Origin: Capra hircus
Lineage: Eukaryota; Chordata; Mammalia; Artiodactyla; Bovidae
Direction: 5' to 3'
Assembly: GCF_001704415.2 (NCBI RefSeq)
Contig: NC_030836.1
Location: forward strand, 21,240,001 to 21,304,000
Length of the DNA stretch: 64,000 bases
A program made the translations under genes and the position numbers. The number at the start of each line of letters is the position of its first letter. The first letter of the stretch is position 1. Shown here piece by piece: positions 12,801-24,053 of this stretch. A model generated the notes under the pieces. That model searched no databases. It was not told where the DNA came from and saw only the letters and a program-made list of their open reading frames with translations.

Positions 12801-14038
12801 GTTCATAGTAGGCTCTTATAATCCTTTGTATTTCTGAATTGTCTGTTGCAACTTCTCCTTTTTCATTTCTAATTTTGTTGATTTGATTCTTCTCTCTTTT
12901 TTTCTTGATGAGTCTAGCTAAAGGTTTGTCAATTTTGTTTATCTTCTCAAAGAACAAGCTTTTAGTTTTATTAATCTTTACTATTATTTATTTCACTTCT
13001 TTTTCATTTATTTCTGCTAGGATATTTATGATTTCTTTCCTTCTACTAATTTGGGGGGGGGGTTTGTTCTTCTTTTTCCAGTTGTTTTAGGTGTAAAGTT
13101 AGGTTGCCTATTTGATGTTTTTCTTGTATCTTGAGGTAGGATTGTATTGGCATAAACTTCCCTCTTAAAACTGCTTTTGCTACATCCCACAGGTTTTGAG
13201 TTTGTCGTGTTCATTGTCATTTTTTTCTAGAAGTATTTTGAGTTCCCTTTTGATTTCTTCAGTAACCTGATGGTTATTTAGAAATGTATTTTTTAATTTC
13301 CATGTGTTTGTGTTTCTTAGAGTTTTTTTTTTTTGTAATTGATATCTACTCTCATAGCACTGTGGTCAGAGAAGATGCTTGATATGATTTCAATTTTCTT
13401 AAACTTACTGTGGTTTGATTTGTGACCCAAGATGTGGTCTATCCTGGAGAATGTACCATGTGCACTTGAGAAGAAGGTGTATTCTTCTCCATTTGAATGA
13501 AATGTCCTGAAGACATCAATGAAATCCATCTCATCTAATGTATCATTTAAGATTTATGTTTCCTTATTAATTTTCTGTTTTGATGTTCTGTCTGTTCCTG
13601 TGAGGGGGAGTTAAAGTCTCCTACTATTATTGTGTTACTGTCAATTTCTCCTTTTATGTCTGTTAGTGTTTGTCTTATGTATTGAGCTGCTCCTATGTTG
13701 GGAGCATAGATATTTACAATTGTTATGTCTTTCTCTTGATCCCTTGATCATTATGTAGTGTCCTTCCTTATCACTTGTAATCTTCTTTATTTTAAGGTCT
13801 ATTTTGTCTGATATGAGGATTGCTACTCCAGCTTTCTTTTGCTTTGCATTTGCATTGGATATATTTTTCCATCCTCTCACTTTCATTCTATATGTGTCTT
13901 GAGGTCTGAAGTGGGTTTTTGTAGACAACATACATATGGGTCTTATTTTTGTATCCTTTCAGCCTATCTGTATCTTTTGGTTGGAGCATTTAATCCATTT
14001 ACATTTAAAGCAATTGATATATACATTCCTATTGTCAT
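9885..14038 (-). pseudogene. L1 ORF2 (endonuclease/reverse transcriptase), broken
   Basis: ORF2 would begin at an ATG at 14036-14038. Visible pieces, in order on the minus strand: endonuclease N-terminal half (13931-13641, 'GVAILISDKIDLKIKK'); endonuclease C-terminal half with 'RIDHILGHK' and 'FSDHSAMRV' (13529-13317); the linker and first reverse transcriptase motifs (12957-12496, 'NKSPGPDSF'); 'SIDAEKASDKIQH' (12262-12053), corresponding to motif A; and the catalytic 'LLLFADDMILY' with FADD at about 11953-11964. The C-terminal domain follows, including 'WYIHTVEYYSAIK' near 10324-10370. In motif A the usual AFDK reads ASDK. The pieces lie in different frames with stops between them. The last 40 or so codons are split by a SINE at 10010-10217. 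In a live L1 this protein nicks DNA and reverse transcribes its own RNA at the nick; this copy cannot. Confidence 0.9.
10010..10217 (-). mobile_element. Bov-tA SINE nested in L1 ORF2
   Basis: Antisense SINE running from the tail ('gctaagtcttatccaactct') to the tRNA-like head ('ctgactgagctatgagggaa'). An 8-bp duplication, tatgcatt, flanks it at 10002-10009 and 10221-10228. L1 sequence continues without loss on both sides, so the SINE arrived after the L1 and interrupts the extreme C-terminus of ORF2. Confidence 0.9.
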
Positions 14039-14098
14039 TTTCTTAATTGTTTGGGGTTGATTTTTCTTTTCTTATATTTCTTAACTATATAAGTCCCT

Positions 14099-15142
14099 TT
14101 AACATTTGTTGTAAAGCTGGTTGGTGGTACTGAATTCTCTTAATTTTTGCTTGTCTGAAAAGCTTTTTATTTCTCCACCAATTTTGAATGATATCCTTGC
14201 TGGGTACAGTAATCTTGTTTGTAGATTTTTCCCTTTCAGTACTTTAAATATATCCTGCCATTCCCTTCTGGCCTGCAGAGTTTCTGCTGAAAGATCAGCT
14301 GTTAAGTGCATGGAGTTCCCCCTGTATGTTACTTGTTGCTTCTCCCTTGTTGTGTTTAATTTTCTTTCTTTGAGTTTAGTCTTTGTTAGCTTGATTAGTA
14401 TGTGTCTTGGTGTTTCTCCTGTATGGGACTCTGTGCCTCTTGGACTTTTTTGACTATTTTCTTTTCCATGTTGTGGAAATTTTCAACTATAATCTCTTCA
14501 AAAATTTTCTCATACCCTTTCTTTTCTATTCTTCTTCTGGGACCCCTATAATTCAAATGTTGGTGTGTTTGATATTGTCCCAGAGGTCTCTGAGACTATT
14601 CTCAGTTCTTTTCATTCTTTTTACTTTATTCTGCTCTTCAGAAGTTATTTCCACCATTTTATCTTCCAGCTCTCTCATTCATTGTGCTTCAGATAATCTG
14701 CTTTCAATTCCTTCTAGAATATTTTTAATTTTTGTAATTGTGATGTTTTGTTCTTAGTGTTTATTCTTTAATTCTTCTAGGTCTTTCTTAATTGATTCTT
14801 GCATTTTCTCCATTTTGTTTTCAAGGTTTTTTATCATCTTTACTATCATTATTCTGAATTCTCTTTCAGGTAGTTTGCCTATTTCCTCTTCATTTATTTG
14901 GACTTCTGTGCTTCTAGTTTGTTCCTTCATTTGTTCAGTATTTCTCTGTCTTTTCTTTATTTATTTATTTTTTTTGATTGTTGTGTTTGAGGTCTCCTTT
15001 TGCCAGGCTTCAACATTGAATTCTTTCTTCCTTTTGATTTCTTTCCTCCTAAGGTTGGTCCAGTGGTTTGTGTAAGCTTCATATAGGGTGAGATTTGTGC
15101 TAAGTTTTTTGTTTGTTTCTTTGTGTCTCCTTTGATGGGCAA
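14099..15142 (-). pseudogene. L1 ORF1 (RNA-binding chaperone), broken
   Basis: The C-terminal part is clear at 14311-14099: 'LSAETLQARREWQDIFKVLK' followed by a 'LLYPARISF' and 'SFSDKQKLREFSTT' stretch, the conserved C-terminal domain of L1 ORF1 proteins. Upstream, the minus strand of about 14950-14770 encodes a coiled-coil-like segment of the form MIVKMIKNLENKMEKMQESI. An open N-terminal stretch starts at 15142. Stops and frame changes interrupt the middle, so no full protein is possible. ORF1 normally forms trimers coating L1 RNA; the exact start is uncertain. Confidence 0.8.
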
Positions 15143-17450
15143 GGCTGAGTGAGGTGGTAATCCTGTCTGTGGATGATTGGCTTTGTATTTTTGTTTTGTT
15201 TGTTGTTTAGTTGAGGCTTTCTGTCAGGGTGCTACTGGTGGGTGGGTGATGCCAGCTGGGTCTTATATTCAAGTGGTGTTCTTTGTGTGAGTGCTCACAA
15301 TATGAAATTCCCTAGGGTTAGTTCTCTGGTGGTCTAGGATCTTGGAGTCAGGACTCCCACACCAAAGGCTCAGAGCTTGATCTCTTGTCAGGAACAAAGA
15401 TTCCAGAAGTGGTTTGTTATGGCATTAAATGAGATTAAAACAAATACTCCAAAATGAGAAACCAAAGATTAACCCCAAATGGCAGTTACAAAATCAGGCA
15501 AATAATAATTAAAATAACAGAATATACACATATACAATGATAAGCAAGGTCAAAACAGTCCAACAAAAATAAAATACAGTAGATTGACCTGGCTAGCAAA
15601 GGAAATCAAAAATTATATTTACCAGTTAAGAACAAAACTAGCTGAAGCAGAAATTGGAAAACAAAAACTAAAGTAAGGTGCCATGTGGGGAATAAAGCAA
15701 TGAAAACAAAACTAACAAATACGTTGAGAGGAAAGGAAAGAAAGAAAGAATAGATATGCACAGTGAAATAGAGGCAGATGAAGAAGATTTATATATATTA
15801 AAGATTAACTGCAATGGGAAAAGAGCAGTAAGAAAAGCAAACAAAGAAATAAATGTAGAAATAATATAATATGTTAAAAAATTAAAAATTAAAACTATAA
15901 AAAAGATAAAAGGAAAAAAAAAGGCAAAAGAAAGAAAAAAGAAAGAAAGGAAAACTCCACAGAAATACAAAGGCCCAATGTAGAGGCAGAGGTTTATACC
16001 AACAATAAAAAATGTGACTGAGAAAAAAAAAAATCTCAAAAACTTAATTAGATTTCTAGTGCCAATAAAATTGACAACTATAGCAAAGCAGAGCAAAAAG
16101 AAAAAGAAATGAAAAAAATCTACAGAACAAGTCAAAACATAAGAATAATAAATGTTTTTCTTGAGTCCTGCTGTCGGGGTCCTTTCCCTCATTGGGAGCC
16201 ACAGTCCACCTCACCTCCCTAGGATGCCCTCTGACACTGTGCTAATCTCTGGACCTGCTGTGGGGGCAGCTCAGATTCTAATCTGGTCCTACTCCTGTGT
16301 GTTCTTGCCTCCAATGTCCGCAGCTGTCAGAACTAGTGCATTGTCTTTTGTGGGAGCTCCCAATGTGCTTTTATATATTCCATAGACACAGGGTCTGCTT
16401 AGTTCATGTGGATTTAATCTGCAGCTTGTGCAGATGGTGGGAAGGTTTCAGGTCTTCTTCCTTAGCCACACTGCCCCAGGGTTTCAATTGTGGTTCTATT
16501 TCCACCTCTGCATGGGGATTGTCCACTGGGGTTATGGCCCTATCATTGTCTTTTTTGAGCCTCTTGTAGCTGGTGATCAGAAGGCCTCTTAGGCCAGTCT
16601 TTCGCCATAGCTCTGCCTATTCAGGTGCTTAGAGGGCTCCCTTACCTGGGGTCCTTCTCTGTCGTTCAGTGCATCAGGCACGCAGAGGGGCCCCCCTGGC
16701 TGGGGTCCTACTCTATAGATCAGCATGTCAGATATTTAAAGGGGCACCCTGGGTGGGGTCCTTCTCTGTAGTTCGGTATGTCAGGTGTTTGATGGGCCAA
16801 CCTCTCTACTGTTCAGCTGCAGGTGTTGGCGTGTGGGGAGAGAAAGGCTATGGTGATGGCTCCACCCGCTACATGTGACTCAGCGGTACTGCCTTCCTTC
16901 CATGGCTGCCCGACTCTCCTCCACAGGCATTTCCCACCACAATCTTCTCCCTCACATCCCCTCAATACGTCTCTCCACAGTCAACAGCAACCCTCACCCT
17001 AGGATTGTTCCACAATTCCTAAACTCCAGCTCCCAGCTGCTGCACCTTCCAGGGAACCTGTGTCCTTGCCCAGGGTATGTATGACTGTGGCAAGGACTAT
17101 CTGATTCTTATTCTTTTAGGCTGCCACAGATCAGCTGTTTCACTCTCAGCCTTAAATGTTTTTCCTCTGACTCAGACAATTGCCCTGATGTGGGAATCAG
17201 ACCCCTTCTTCAGTTCCCCTACCTGCTAAGGGCAGGTCCAGTCCTAATAGCACTCTTGTTTTCCCCCCTAGTTCCTTGTCCTTCTGAGTTTTGTGTGGTT
17301 CTATACATTCTTTTCGGCTAGTCAGGTACTCCTATCCACTCTCAACTGATATTCTGCAGGTACTTCCGTGTCTGAAGGTGTATCACTGATGTATCCATGG
17401 AGAGAGACGTACTCTATATCCACTTACTCCTCAATCATCTTGTTCTCTCG
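15143..17450 (-). promoter_or_regulatory. L1 5' untranslated region / internal promoter remnant
   Basis: About 2.3 kb between ORF1 and the L1 5' terminus. The part next to ORF1 (about 15420-16150) is very A/G-rich on the plus strand with GAAA-type runs. The distal part (16150-17300) is more GC-rich. At the very start the minus strand of 17429-17441 reads aagatgattgagg, which looks like a decayed form of the AAGATGG-type YY1-binding motif found at L1 5' ends in other mammals. That resemblance is inference. The region would have carried the L1 internal promoter. Confidence 0.6.
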
Positions 17451-17836
17451 AATTGATGCTTTTGAACTGGAATGTTGGAGAAGACTCTTGAGAGTCCCTT
17501 GGACTGCAAGGAGGTCAAACCAGTTAATCCTAAAGGAAATCAGTCCTGAATATTCATTGGAAGGACTGATGCTGAAGCTGAAACTCCGATACTTTGGCTA
17601 CCTGGTGTGAAAAACTGACTCACTGGAAAAGACCCTAATGCTGGGAAAGATTGAAGGCAGGAGGAGAAGGGGATGACAGAGGATGAGATGGTTGCATGGC
17701 ATCACTGACTCAATGGACATGAGTTTGATTAAGCTCTGGGTGTTGGTGATGGACAGGGAAGCCTGGGGTGCTACAGTCCATGGGGTCACAAAGAGTCAGA
17801 CACAACTGAGTGACTGAACTGAATAGAATCTGGGTG
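17451..17836 (+). mobile_element. BovB LINE fragment, 3' half of the L1-split copy
   Basis: Resumes at 'aattgatgctttt' (the L1 target duplication) and continues through 'cttggactgcaaggaggtca' to the 'ctgaactgaa' BovB end near 17823. Joined to 9364-9632 it makes one continuous 5'-truncated BovB. The 3' boundary beyond 17823 is slightly uncertain. Confidence 0.9.
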
Positions 17837-17843
17837 ATATAAT

Positions 17844-19878
17844 TAGAAAGAAATGGGGCTTCACTTGTGTATGAGAAGGCAAGTCTACAAATGCCCGGTC
17901 ACTCTTAATATAAAAATCTTGGCTATAACAAGCAAACAACATAAAGGGTGGGTGTTGACTCCAAGGAAGTAATTGCTAATGCACTTGAAGAACTAAGAAA
18001 ATTATATCCTCTTTTGTTGTTCAGTCCCTAAGTAGCAACAAATCAAATATCAGAACAATGTCTCAGATATAATCTAATTTATTACATTTAAAGGTTGTTT
18101 GCAGTACTTGCAATTCTTATTACCCAGGGGTCTTCAATTTTGTCTCCCATATTTGTCATTGATCTTCAGAACGTTTCCTAGGAACATGACATTTAAAAGA
18201 AACTTGGTCTCAAAGGGTAATCAACACCATATCCTTCTGACTGGCCTTGGTTACATATACACATTTGCTAACTAGATCTCTTTTGCCAAGTGGAAACATC
18301 ACATTCAGCAATATTCTGAGGTTATTTTCCCAAGTATTTTGGCATTTCTCCATGGCAATTATTCACTCTAAACTCATCACATAACTATTCCACGATGGGC
18401 AAAGAGTCTGCCATTCACCTACAATCATACATACTTAAGAATCAAAGTTATTAACTGAGGATAAAATTATGAAAACCCAACAAACCATGCACTTAAAACG
18501 CATGTAAGAATTAAAGATTTTAAAATTAAAAAAATAAAAAAATAATAAAATAAAATAAAATAAAATTATCTGTTCCAAATGGCTCTGCCAAAAAGAAAAG
18601 AAAAGAAAAAAAAAACTTTAAAGCATAATGTTTGATAACAGTTTCAGGCTATTTTTCTATTGCGAACATGCCTGCCTTTCATTATCTCCACAGATTCTAG
18701 GAAGACAAAAGTTAATGAACAGAATTACTAAAATAGCTTCCTAATTGCCTTTGAGTGCAGACCACATTTAACAAAATGTGTCATGTTTCTGATCTATTTC
18801 TGCCTCCATGTATAGCGAAATGACAGAAAAGGAGTTGAAAATGTCTCCATATTCTCTAGAAAAAAAGTCTTAGATTTAAAGGACATAAAATAGAGATTTA
18901 ACCGCTAATCAAGAATATAAGCTACAATCTTCATGGCTCCAAAACTTAATGGCAAGCTTTCATCATCTCCCCAGGGCTTTAAAATGATCAATACTTATCT
19001 AATGGTTATAGCCATAAGTTGGATTATTCAGTTCTAAAAAGACGTGATAATATTTCTCAAACATTATTTTGCAGCCATTTTTTCAAAATTATGATCTTAT
19101 ACAGAATAGCTTGCTACAAAGAATACATTAATAACTATAATGTTATTTATGTGAGATAAATAACCACTGTGTTTTAAAAATTAGAAAATATAGCCAAAAG
19201 AACTGGCTTTTTTATTTTCTTACCTCATATATTTAAATCTTAATAAAACCCTGATGTGATGCTCAAAATTTGTCACTATCTTTTTTTAATTAAATGACCT
19301 AAAGCCTGAGAATAAAACACAGATAGTCTTTGCAGTTTTCTTACCTTTGATAGCGCTTCCTAAGTGCCGTAAAATTTGGTTCCCATAACCTATGTTTTCT
19401 TTGCCTTAAAGGCACAAAAGTTAAAAGTAGCTTTTACTCAGGTCGTCCCCAAAATTGGTCAAAGATCCAGTCACTAATGGTCATCATAGGTAAGGTTGCT
19501 TGGCAACCAATCCTGCCCACCCTCTGGAGCTGCCTGAGTGCATCAATTCTGATAGCAAATTAACACAGGTCAATCATTAATACAGAAAATAAAGATGAAA
19601 AGAGAACATGTTAGTGGAGCACCCCATGAGTAAATTGTTTGAAAGTTTTAAAAAGAAAAATTTCTGCAAGATTTTTCTCCCTCTATTTTTTCCTTTGTGT
19701 AAACAAACACATGTGCAAAAAGATCTTAAGAACTTAATTATTGTTATATATTAAGGACTTAATTATTGATCTACTTCATAAATACCTCATGTGCTAAAGG
19801 AAGACTTTTTGGTCTATTTATACTTTCCATCACCTTTGCATCTTTGGGGGTAATAAATTTGGTTCTTTTTAATAAAGT
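17844..19878. other. Unique AT-rich DNA with A-rich tract
   Basis: Two kilobases without a gene. A low-complexity tract of AAAAT-type units lies at about 18520-18570 and a GAAAA run at about 18593-18616. A 37-bp segment at 18499-18535 recurs almost exactly at 21150-21186. Confidence 0.5.
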
Positions 19879-19893
19879 TTTTCTTTATTTTGG

Positions 19894-20197
19894 GCTTCCC
19901 TGATAGCTCAGTTGGTAAAGTATCCACCTGCAATGCAGGAGACCATGGTTTGATTCCTGGTCAGGAAGATCTGCTGGAGAAGGGATAGGCTACCCATTCC
20001 AGTGTTCCTGGGCTTCCCTTGTGGCTCACCTGGTAAAGAATCTACCTGCAAGGCTGGAGATCTGGGTTTGATGCCTGGGTTGGGGAGATCCACTGAAGAA
20101 GGGAAAGGCTACCCACTCCAATATTCTGGCCTGAAGAATTCCATGGACTACAGGCCATGGAGTAGCAAAGAGTCTGACATGAAGGAGTGACTTTCAC
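19894..20197 (+). mobile_element. BOV-A2 dimeric SINE
   Basis: Two successive SINE units, the second head starting near 20011 ('ggcttcccttgtggctcacc'), then the Bov-A 3' part and a CTTTCACTTT-type tail. The 15-bp duplication ttttctttattttgg at 19879-19893 and 20198-20212 fixes the ends. The dimer structure is characteristic of BOV-A2 in pecoran ruminants. Confidence 0.92.
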
Positions 20198-20212
20198 TTT
20201 TCTTTATTTTGG

Positions 20213-20985
20213 ATATCTTGAGTTTATGAACATCTCACTCAGGCTCTCTACCCATCAAGGAATGGTTTTAATCAATTATTATATATACACAGAGTATTTA
20301 TTCAGCTTAAGAATAGTAAACTGGAGAGAGTAAAATGAAAAGTCAAATGAAAATCAATTGTAGCTCAATCCTCAATATATGATAGAGACAAACTTCATTC
20401 TTAAAATGGAAAATTTGGAACAGATGTCATTGCATTATCCCTACTTTAGGAAGCAAACCTTAAATGGAGCTTAGGGTTGACCATATTTCTTACGGAATGT
20501 CTTTGGGATCAATATATATGGAAGAAAGTAGAAGGATGCAACACTAAGCAGAGAGCGAGCTCAGATGCAGGCTTGGCTGTTTCAGGGAACTCCACAGGGA
20601 ATCTAGAGCTGTGATGGCCCCATCAAAGTTGTCCCATGGGTGGTAGAAATAGCCAGGTTAATATACTTCCGTCTTGATCAGTCACTGGATATTGGCCATG
20701 TGTGGAAGGACATGAGCTTGGGCAAGGCAGCAATCCCCGGAGAGTCTAATAACTGAATGCTGTCCACTGAGAGCATTCTGAAAAGCAGAGACAACAAGTA
20801 TTCTCTTGCAGAAGGATCTCGGTGGTGAATCTCCATGCCCACAATAGACACTTGTCAAAGTACTTTGCAGTCAGCCTCAGTTCCTCCACTTCTTGCCAAT
20901 GCCTCATTTCCCTTTCCTTATATTTGCTGTCAATGCCAGTGTTTATTAAACTTACTTATGGACTGCATTTAATAACAATGAAGAA
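20213..20985. other. Unique DNA
   Basis: No gene or repeat recognised; the small frame at 20822-21013 has no known motif and runs into a SINE. Confidence 0.45.
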
Positions 20986-20994
20986 ATATATCAG

Positions 20995-21187
20995 AATGCG
21001 GTGGGACATCTAAGCCTGTGGGCTGCAACTACTGAACCAATGCACCACAACTAGAGAGAAGCATCAAAAGATCATGCATGTCTCAATGAAGATCCCTTGT
21101 GCTGTAACTAAGACCGGATACAGCCAATAAATAAATAAAAATATATCAACGCATGTAAGAAATAAAGATTTTAAAATTAAAAAAATA
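20995..21187 (+). mobile_element. CHR-type SINE with unusual 3' tail
   Basis: The body at about 21011-21145 ('gtgggctgcaactactgaac', 'ccacaactagaga', then 'cagccaataaataaataaa') is the tRNA-derived CHR SINE type of cetaceans, hippos and ruminants. A 9-bp duplication, atatatcag, lies at 20986-20994 and 21188-21196. Between the CHR body and the right duplication are about 40 extra bases, of which 37 match 18499-18535. Confidence 0.7.
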
Positions 21188-21426
21188 TATATATCAGAGA
21201 TAATCAATGTTGATTTAGACTGTCATAAGCATAAGATCTTTTAAATAGCTGCAAATTTGTATTCTTTAAGTTTATACCTGTTAAAATTGAGAAAAATTAG
21301 GTTTAAAATATAATTATAAGCAAATGACAAGAACTTTCAACATAATATTAATTTGCTAGATAATCTTCTCTTGGTTTAACAGTTGAAAGATCAAACCTCA
21401 AAAAAGATATAGTTCTCTGGCTTGGC

Positions 21427-21457
21427 AATAATAATAATAGTAGTAGTAGTAATAATA
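21427..21457. repeat. Trinucleotide microsatellite (AAT/AGT)n
   Basis: Runs of aat then agt (tag) units in tandem, about ten in total. Confidence 0.85.
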
Positions 21458-21649
21458 CTGTAAAGTAAGCTAGCTGTTTTAAGTTTCAAGAAATGATATC
21501 ATATTTAAAAGTCTTTTGCAGAGCAATCTGAATGCTTCAATAAGATGACATTTAACAACCCTTTAAAATTCTGTTTTTCCTTGCCAGTGTGGTTATCAAG
21601 GCGTATTGTACCACACTGAGAATCAGGAACAGAAAAGCTCACATAAATA

Positions 21650-21800
21650 ATACATAATATTTCCTCACTATATGCCAGTCACTCTTTAAAGAATTTACTG
21701 TCATTCCTTCATTTAGCTCACAAAAGAGAACTGTGTGGTAGATTTTACTAATAACACATTTTTATAAAGAGTAAGATTGAGGCAAAGAGAATTTTAAAAA
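21650..21800 (-). mobile_element. MIR-like ancient SINE
   Basis: Diverged antisense MIR pattern: 'tatgccagtcactctttaaa', 'cacaaaagagaactgtgtgg' and a 'gattgaggcaaagaga' block. Ends approximate. Confidence 0.45.
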
Positions 21801-22079
21801 CTAACACAAGATCTCAAAGCTTGACTGTATTTGTGTGTGTATATACATATATGTATTTTGAATTTTTAAATTATCTTATTGCATTTTTATTTGCTGCAAA
21901 TATGCTATTTGTTACCCAAAGAACTGTCACAAATTCATTATTAATTTTGCTTTATTTTAGCATGAATCATAAGCCCAAAGTATTCATGTTTTTTATGACT
22001 ACAGTATTTCAAGTTATTTAGTGATTTCAAAAGTATTTTATGGGATATTATGCATATGAAGGTTTCCCTCATATATATG

Positions 22080-22140
22080 AGGTAGCATTAGTGTTAAAGA
22101 ACCTGCCTGCTGATGCAGGAGACATAGAGATGCAGGGATA
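22080..22140 (+). mobile_element. Bov-tA SINE head fragment
   Basis: Only the tRNA-like head remains ('ttaaagaacctgcctgctga' then 'gcaggagacatagagatgca'); the Bov-A body is absent. A 3'-truncated or deleted relic. Confidence 0.65.
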
Positions 22141-22306
22141 TAAGTTACCCATTAAAATATATATCTTATAGTTAATGAAATAGAGAATAATCTGACTAAT
22201 ATGGACTATAGAACATTTTACTTCAAGAAAGAGAGAGGAGAAGAAAAATTTTCTAATTTTATGTTCATGTAAAAGCAGTTCTTATAAAGGTTAGTAACCT
22301 CTGCAA

Positions 22307-22522
22307 GGCTTCCCTGGTGGCTCAGACAGTAAAGAATCCACTTGCAATGCAGGAGACTCAGGTTCAATCCCTGGATTGGGAAGATCCCCTGGAGAAGGGA
22401 ATGGCTACCCCCTCTGGTACTCTTGCCTGGAGAATCCCATGGACAGAAGAGCCTAGCAGGCAATAGTCCATGGGGTTGCAAAGAATCGGACACAACTGAG
22501 AGACTAAGCATGCATACACTCA
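22307..22522 (+). mobile_element. Bov-tA SINE
   Basis: Complete head-to-tail copy: 'ggcttccctggtggctcaga' through 'cctggagaatcccatggaca' to 'cacaactgagagactaagca'. No convincing target duplication seen. Confidence 0.88.
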
Positions 22523-22864
22523 ACTCTGTAACAAGCAACATAATTAAAAAGAAAGCAACATGATTTCAGCATGTAACTCTTGATAATTATGTTTACAATA
22601 TTTACTGAGTAAAAAATTTCACAGTATATAATGAGTCTGAATTAATTAAGTTGAAATAGAGAAATAGAGCTAATATTTCAAATGCCATAGAAAGTAAACA
22701 TAAACATAAACACAGCATTTGTCATTGACTATTCTAGTAAAGAGTAAACTTAGCTGTGTAAAAACCAGTGTGTTAAAAAAATGGGATATGCAGTTAGATA
22801 ATGATTTCTTTGCATAAATAAACATTTTAGGCCAAAATGAGATGCACGATTTACAGTTTGTTGA

Positions 22865-22968
22865 TGCTGCTGCTACTGCTAAGTCGCTTCAGTCATGTCC
22901 GACTTTGTGCGACCCCATAGATGGCAGTCCACCTGGCTCCCCCGTCCCTGGGATTCTCCAGGCAAGAA
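22865..22968 (-). mobile_element. Bov-A SINE fragment
   Basis: Antisense 3' part beginning with 'tgctgctgctactgctaagt' and ending at 'gattctccaggcaagaa'; the remainder of the unit is missing. Confidence 0.82.
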
Positions 22969-24053
22969 AGCAATAAACTTTGAATAACTGATGCTCTCAG
23001 AGAAGATATTTTATGAGATGCTCATGACTACAGAATAAGAAAACATTTTCATGGTCTATCAAGTCCATCCTTTGACAAAAGGATAAGAGCAAAATTTGGG
23101 GTAATAAAAAGAATCTGTATGAGACTTTATTAAAAGAAAAAATATCACATTTTTCTCTTTTTGTTATTTCATTTTCAGCAGATAGGTCTTCCTTTTTCAA
23201 CACCAGGCATCATCTGTGAAAACAGGCAAGAGTCCACTTGCTTCTCCTTCACAGAACATATATTCTTGGAAAGTCATGGTGTTTTTTGTCACTGATCACC
23301 ATGCACACGTTACCAGTCCCAGGGGAAGACTCCAACTACACAGATAGGAAAGATCATCACAACGCCAGGGGTGGAAGTTCAGATATTTTATCCACTGCAT
23401 CTTGTGATCAGAGTGACCAAGAGGAGCCCCAGTGTGGTCAAACACTGGATGTAATCATGATTTACTTACCTAGAGAAGGTAAAGAACAAGATCAGCTTCA
23501 ATAGCTGGTGGTGCTCTCCAGTGGCCAAAAGCTTCTCTCCCCAACTCCTGTGTGCACCTCATTCCCACCCTGCTGTGGGGTTGTGACCTGTGGCCCACAT
23601 GCTTCAAGATAAGGCTAGGTGATAAGAAACAGGATGTGGAGAATCTTCATCTCTAGATAAAATATACTCCAAGCCCAATAACCATTTTTATGTGGCTGAG
23701 TGGGGGTGAAAGGACTACATGCACAAGGACTATCTTTCCCAAGAGTTTTCATCTCTGGATTAATTCTGCAGTATCTCTAAGATATCCCAACATCTCCTGT
23801 AAGATTTACAAGCAAAAGCCCAACGTTTTTCATGGTATTGAAAAGCACAGAAGAAATTCACAAAAGAATTCATCCCATTGAAGATTTATTGTAACTATTG
23901 CTGATGCTTTATATATTGTGGAAGCAATGTCCTGCATAATATAATAGAGATTCAAGGTAATATGCTTTCAGACAATAGAGACCAGTGTAGTTTAATATCA
24001 CCTGATGATACACAGCTTCTTCTTTTAATGTAGTAGAACTTTTTTCTTCTCCA
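22969..24053. other. Unique DNA, no gene found
   Basis: Frames at 23238-23504 (88 residues) and 23690-23881 (63 residues) start with ATG but show no known domain, no repeat origin and no splice context I can defend. I leave them uncalled. Confidence 0.4.

Larger units (their letters stand above)
9633..17450 (-). mobile_element. Full-length ruminant L1 LINE, antisense
   Basis: About 7.8 kb of L1 in minus orientation. From its 5' end (right) to 3' end (left) come: a 5' UTR of about 2.3 kb, decayed ORF1, decayed ORF2 with endonuclease and reverse transcriptase, a short 3' UTR, and an A-rich tail seen as T-rich at 9630-9660. A perfect 13-bp target duplication, aattgatgctttt, sits at 9620-9632 and 17451-17463, proving a single insertion into BovB. 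The 5' terminus, read on the minus strand, begins gagaacaagatgattgagga, which resembles the start of full-length ruminant L1. Both ORFs have many stops and frameshifts, so the copy is inactive. It carries a nested SINE at 10010-10217. Confidence 0.93.

Noticed and set aside
14407..15075. Hydrophobic plus-strand frames of 86-116 residues
   Set aside because: Antisense shadows of L1 ORF1; the hydrophobic look comes from T-rich complement of A-rich coding sequence.
19894..19970. Possible tRNA gene in SINE heads
   Set aside because: The heads are tRNA-Glu-derived but lack an intact cloverleaf and continue into SINE bodies; all are SINE parts.
23238..23504. 88-residue plus-strand frame in unique DNA
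   Set aside because: No domain, no repeat origin and no splice or promoter context; the length is within chance for 64 kb.
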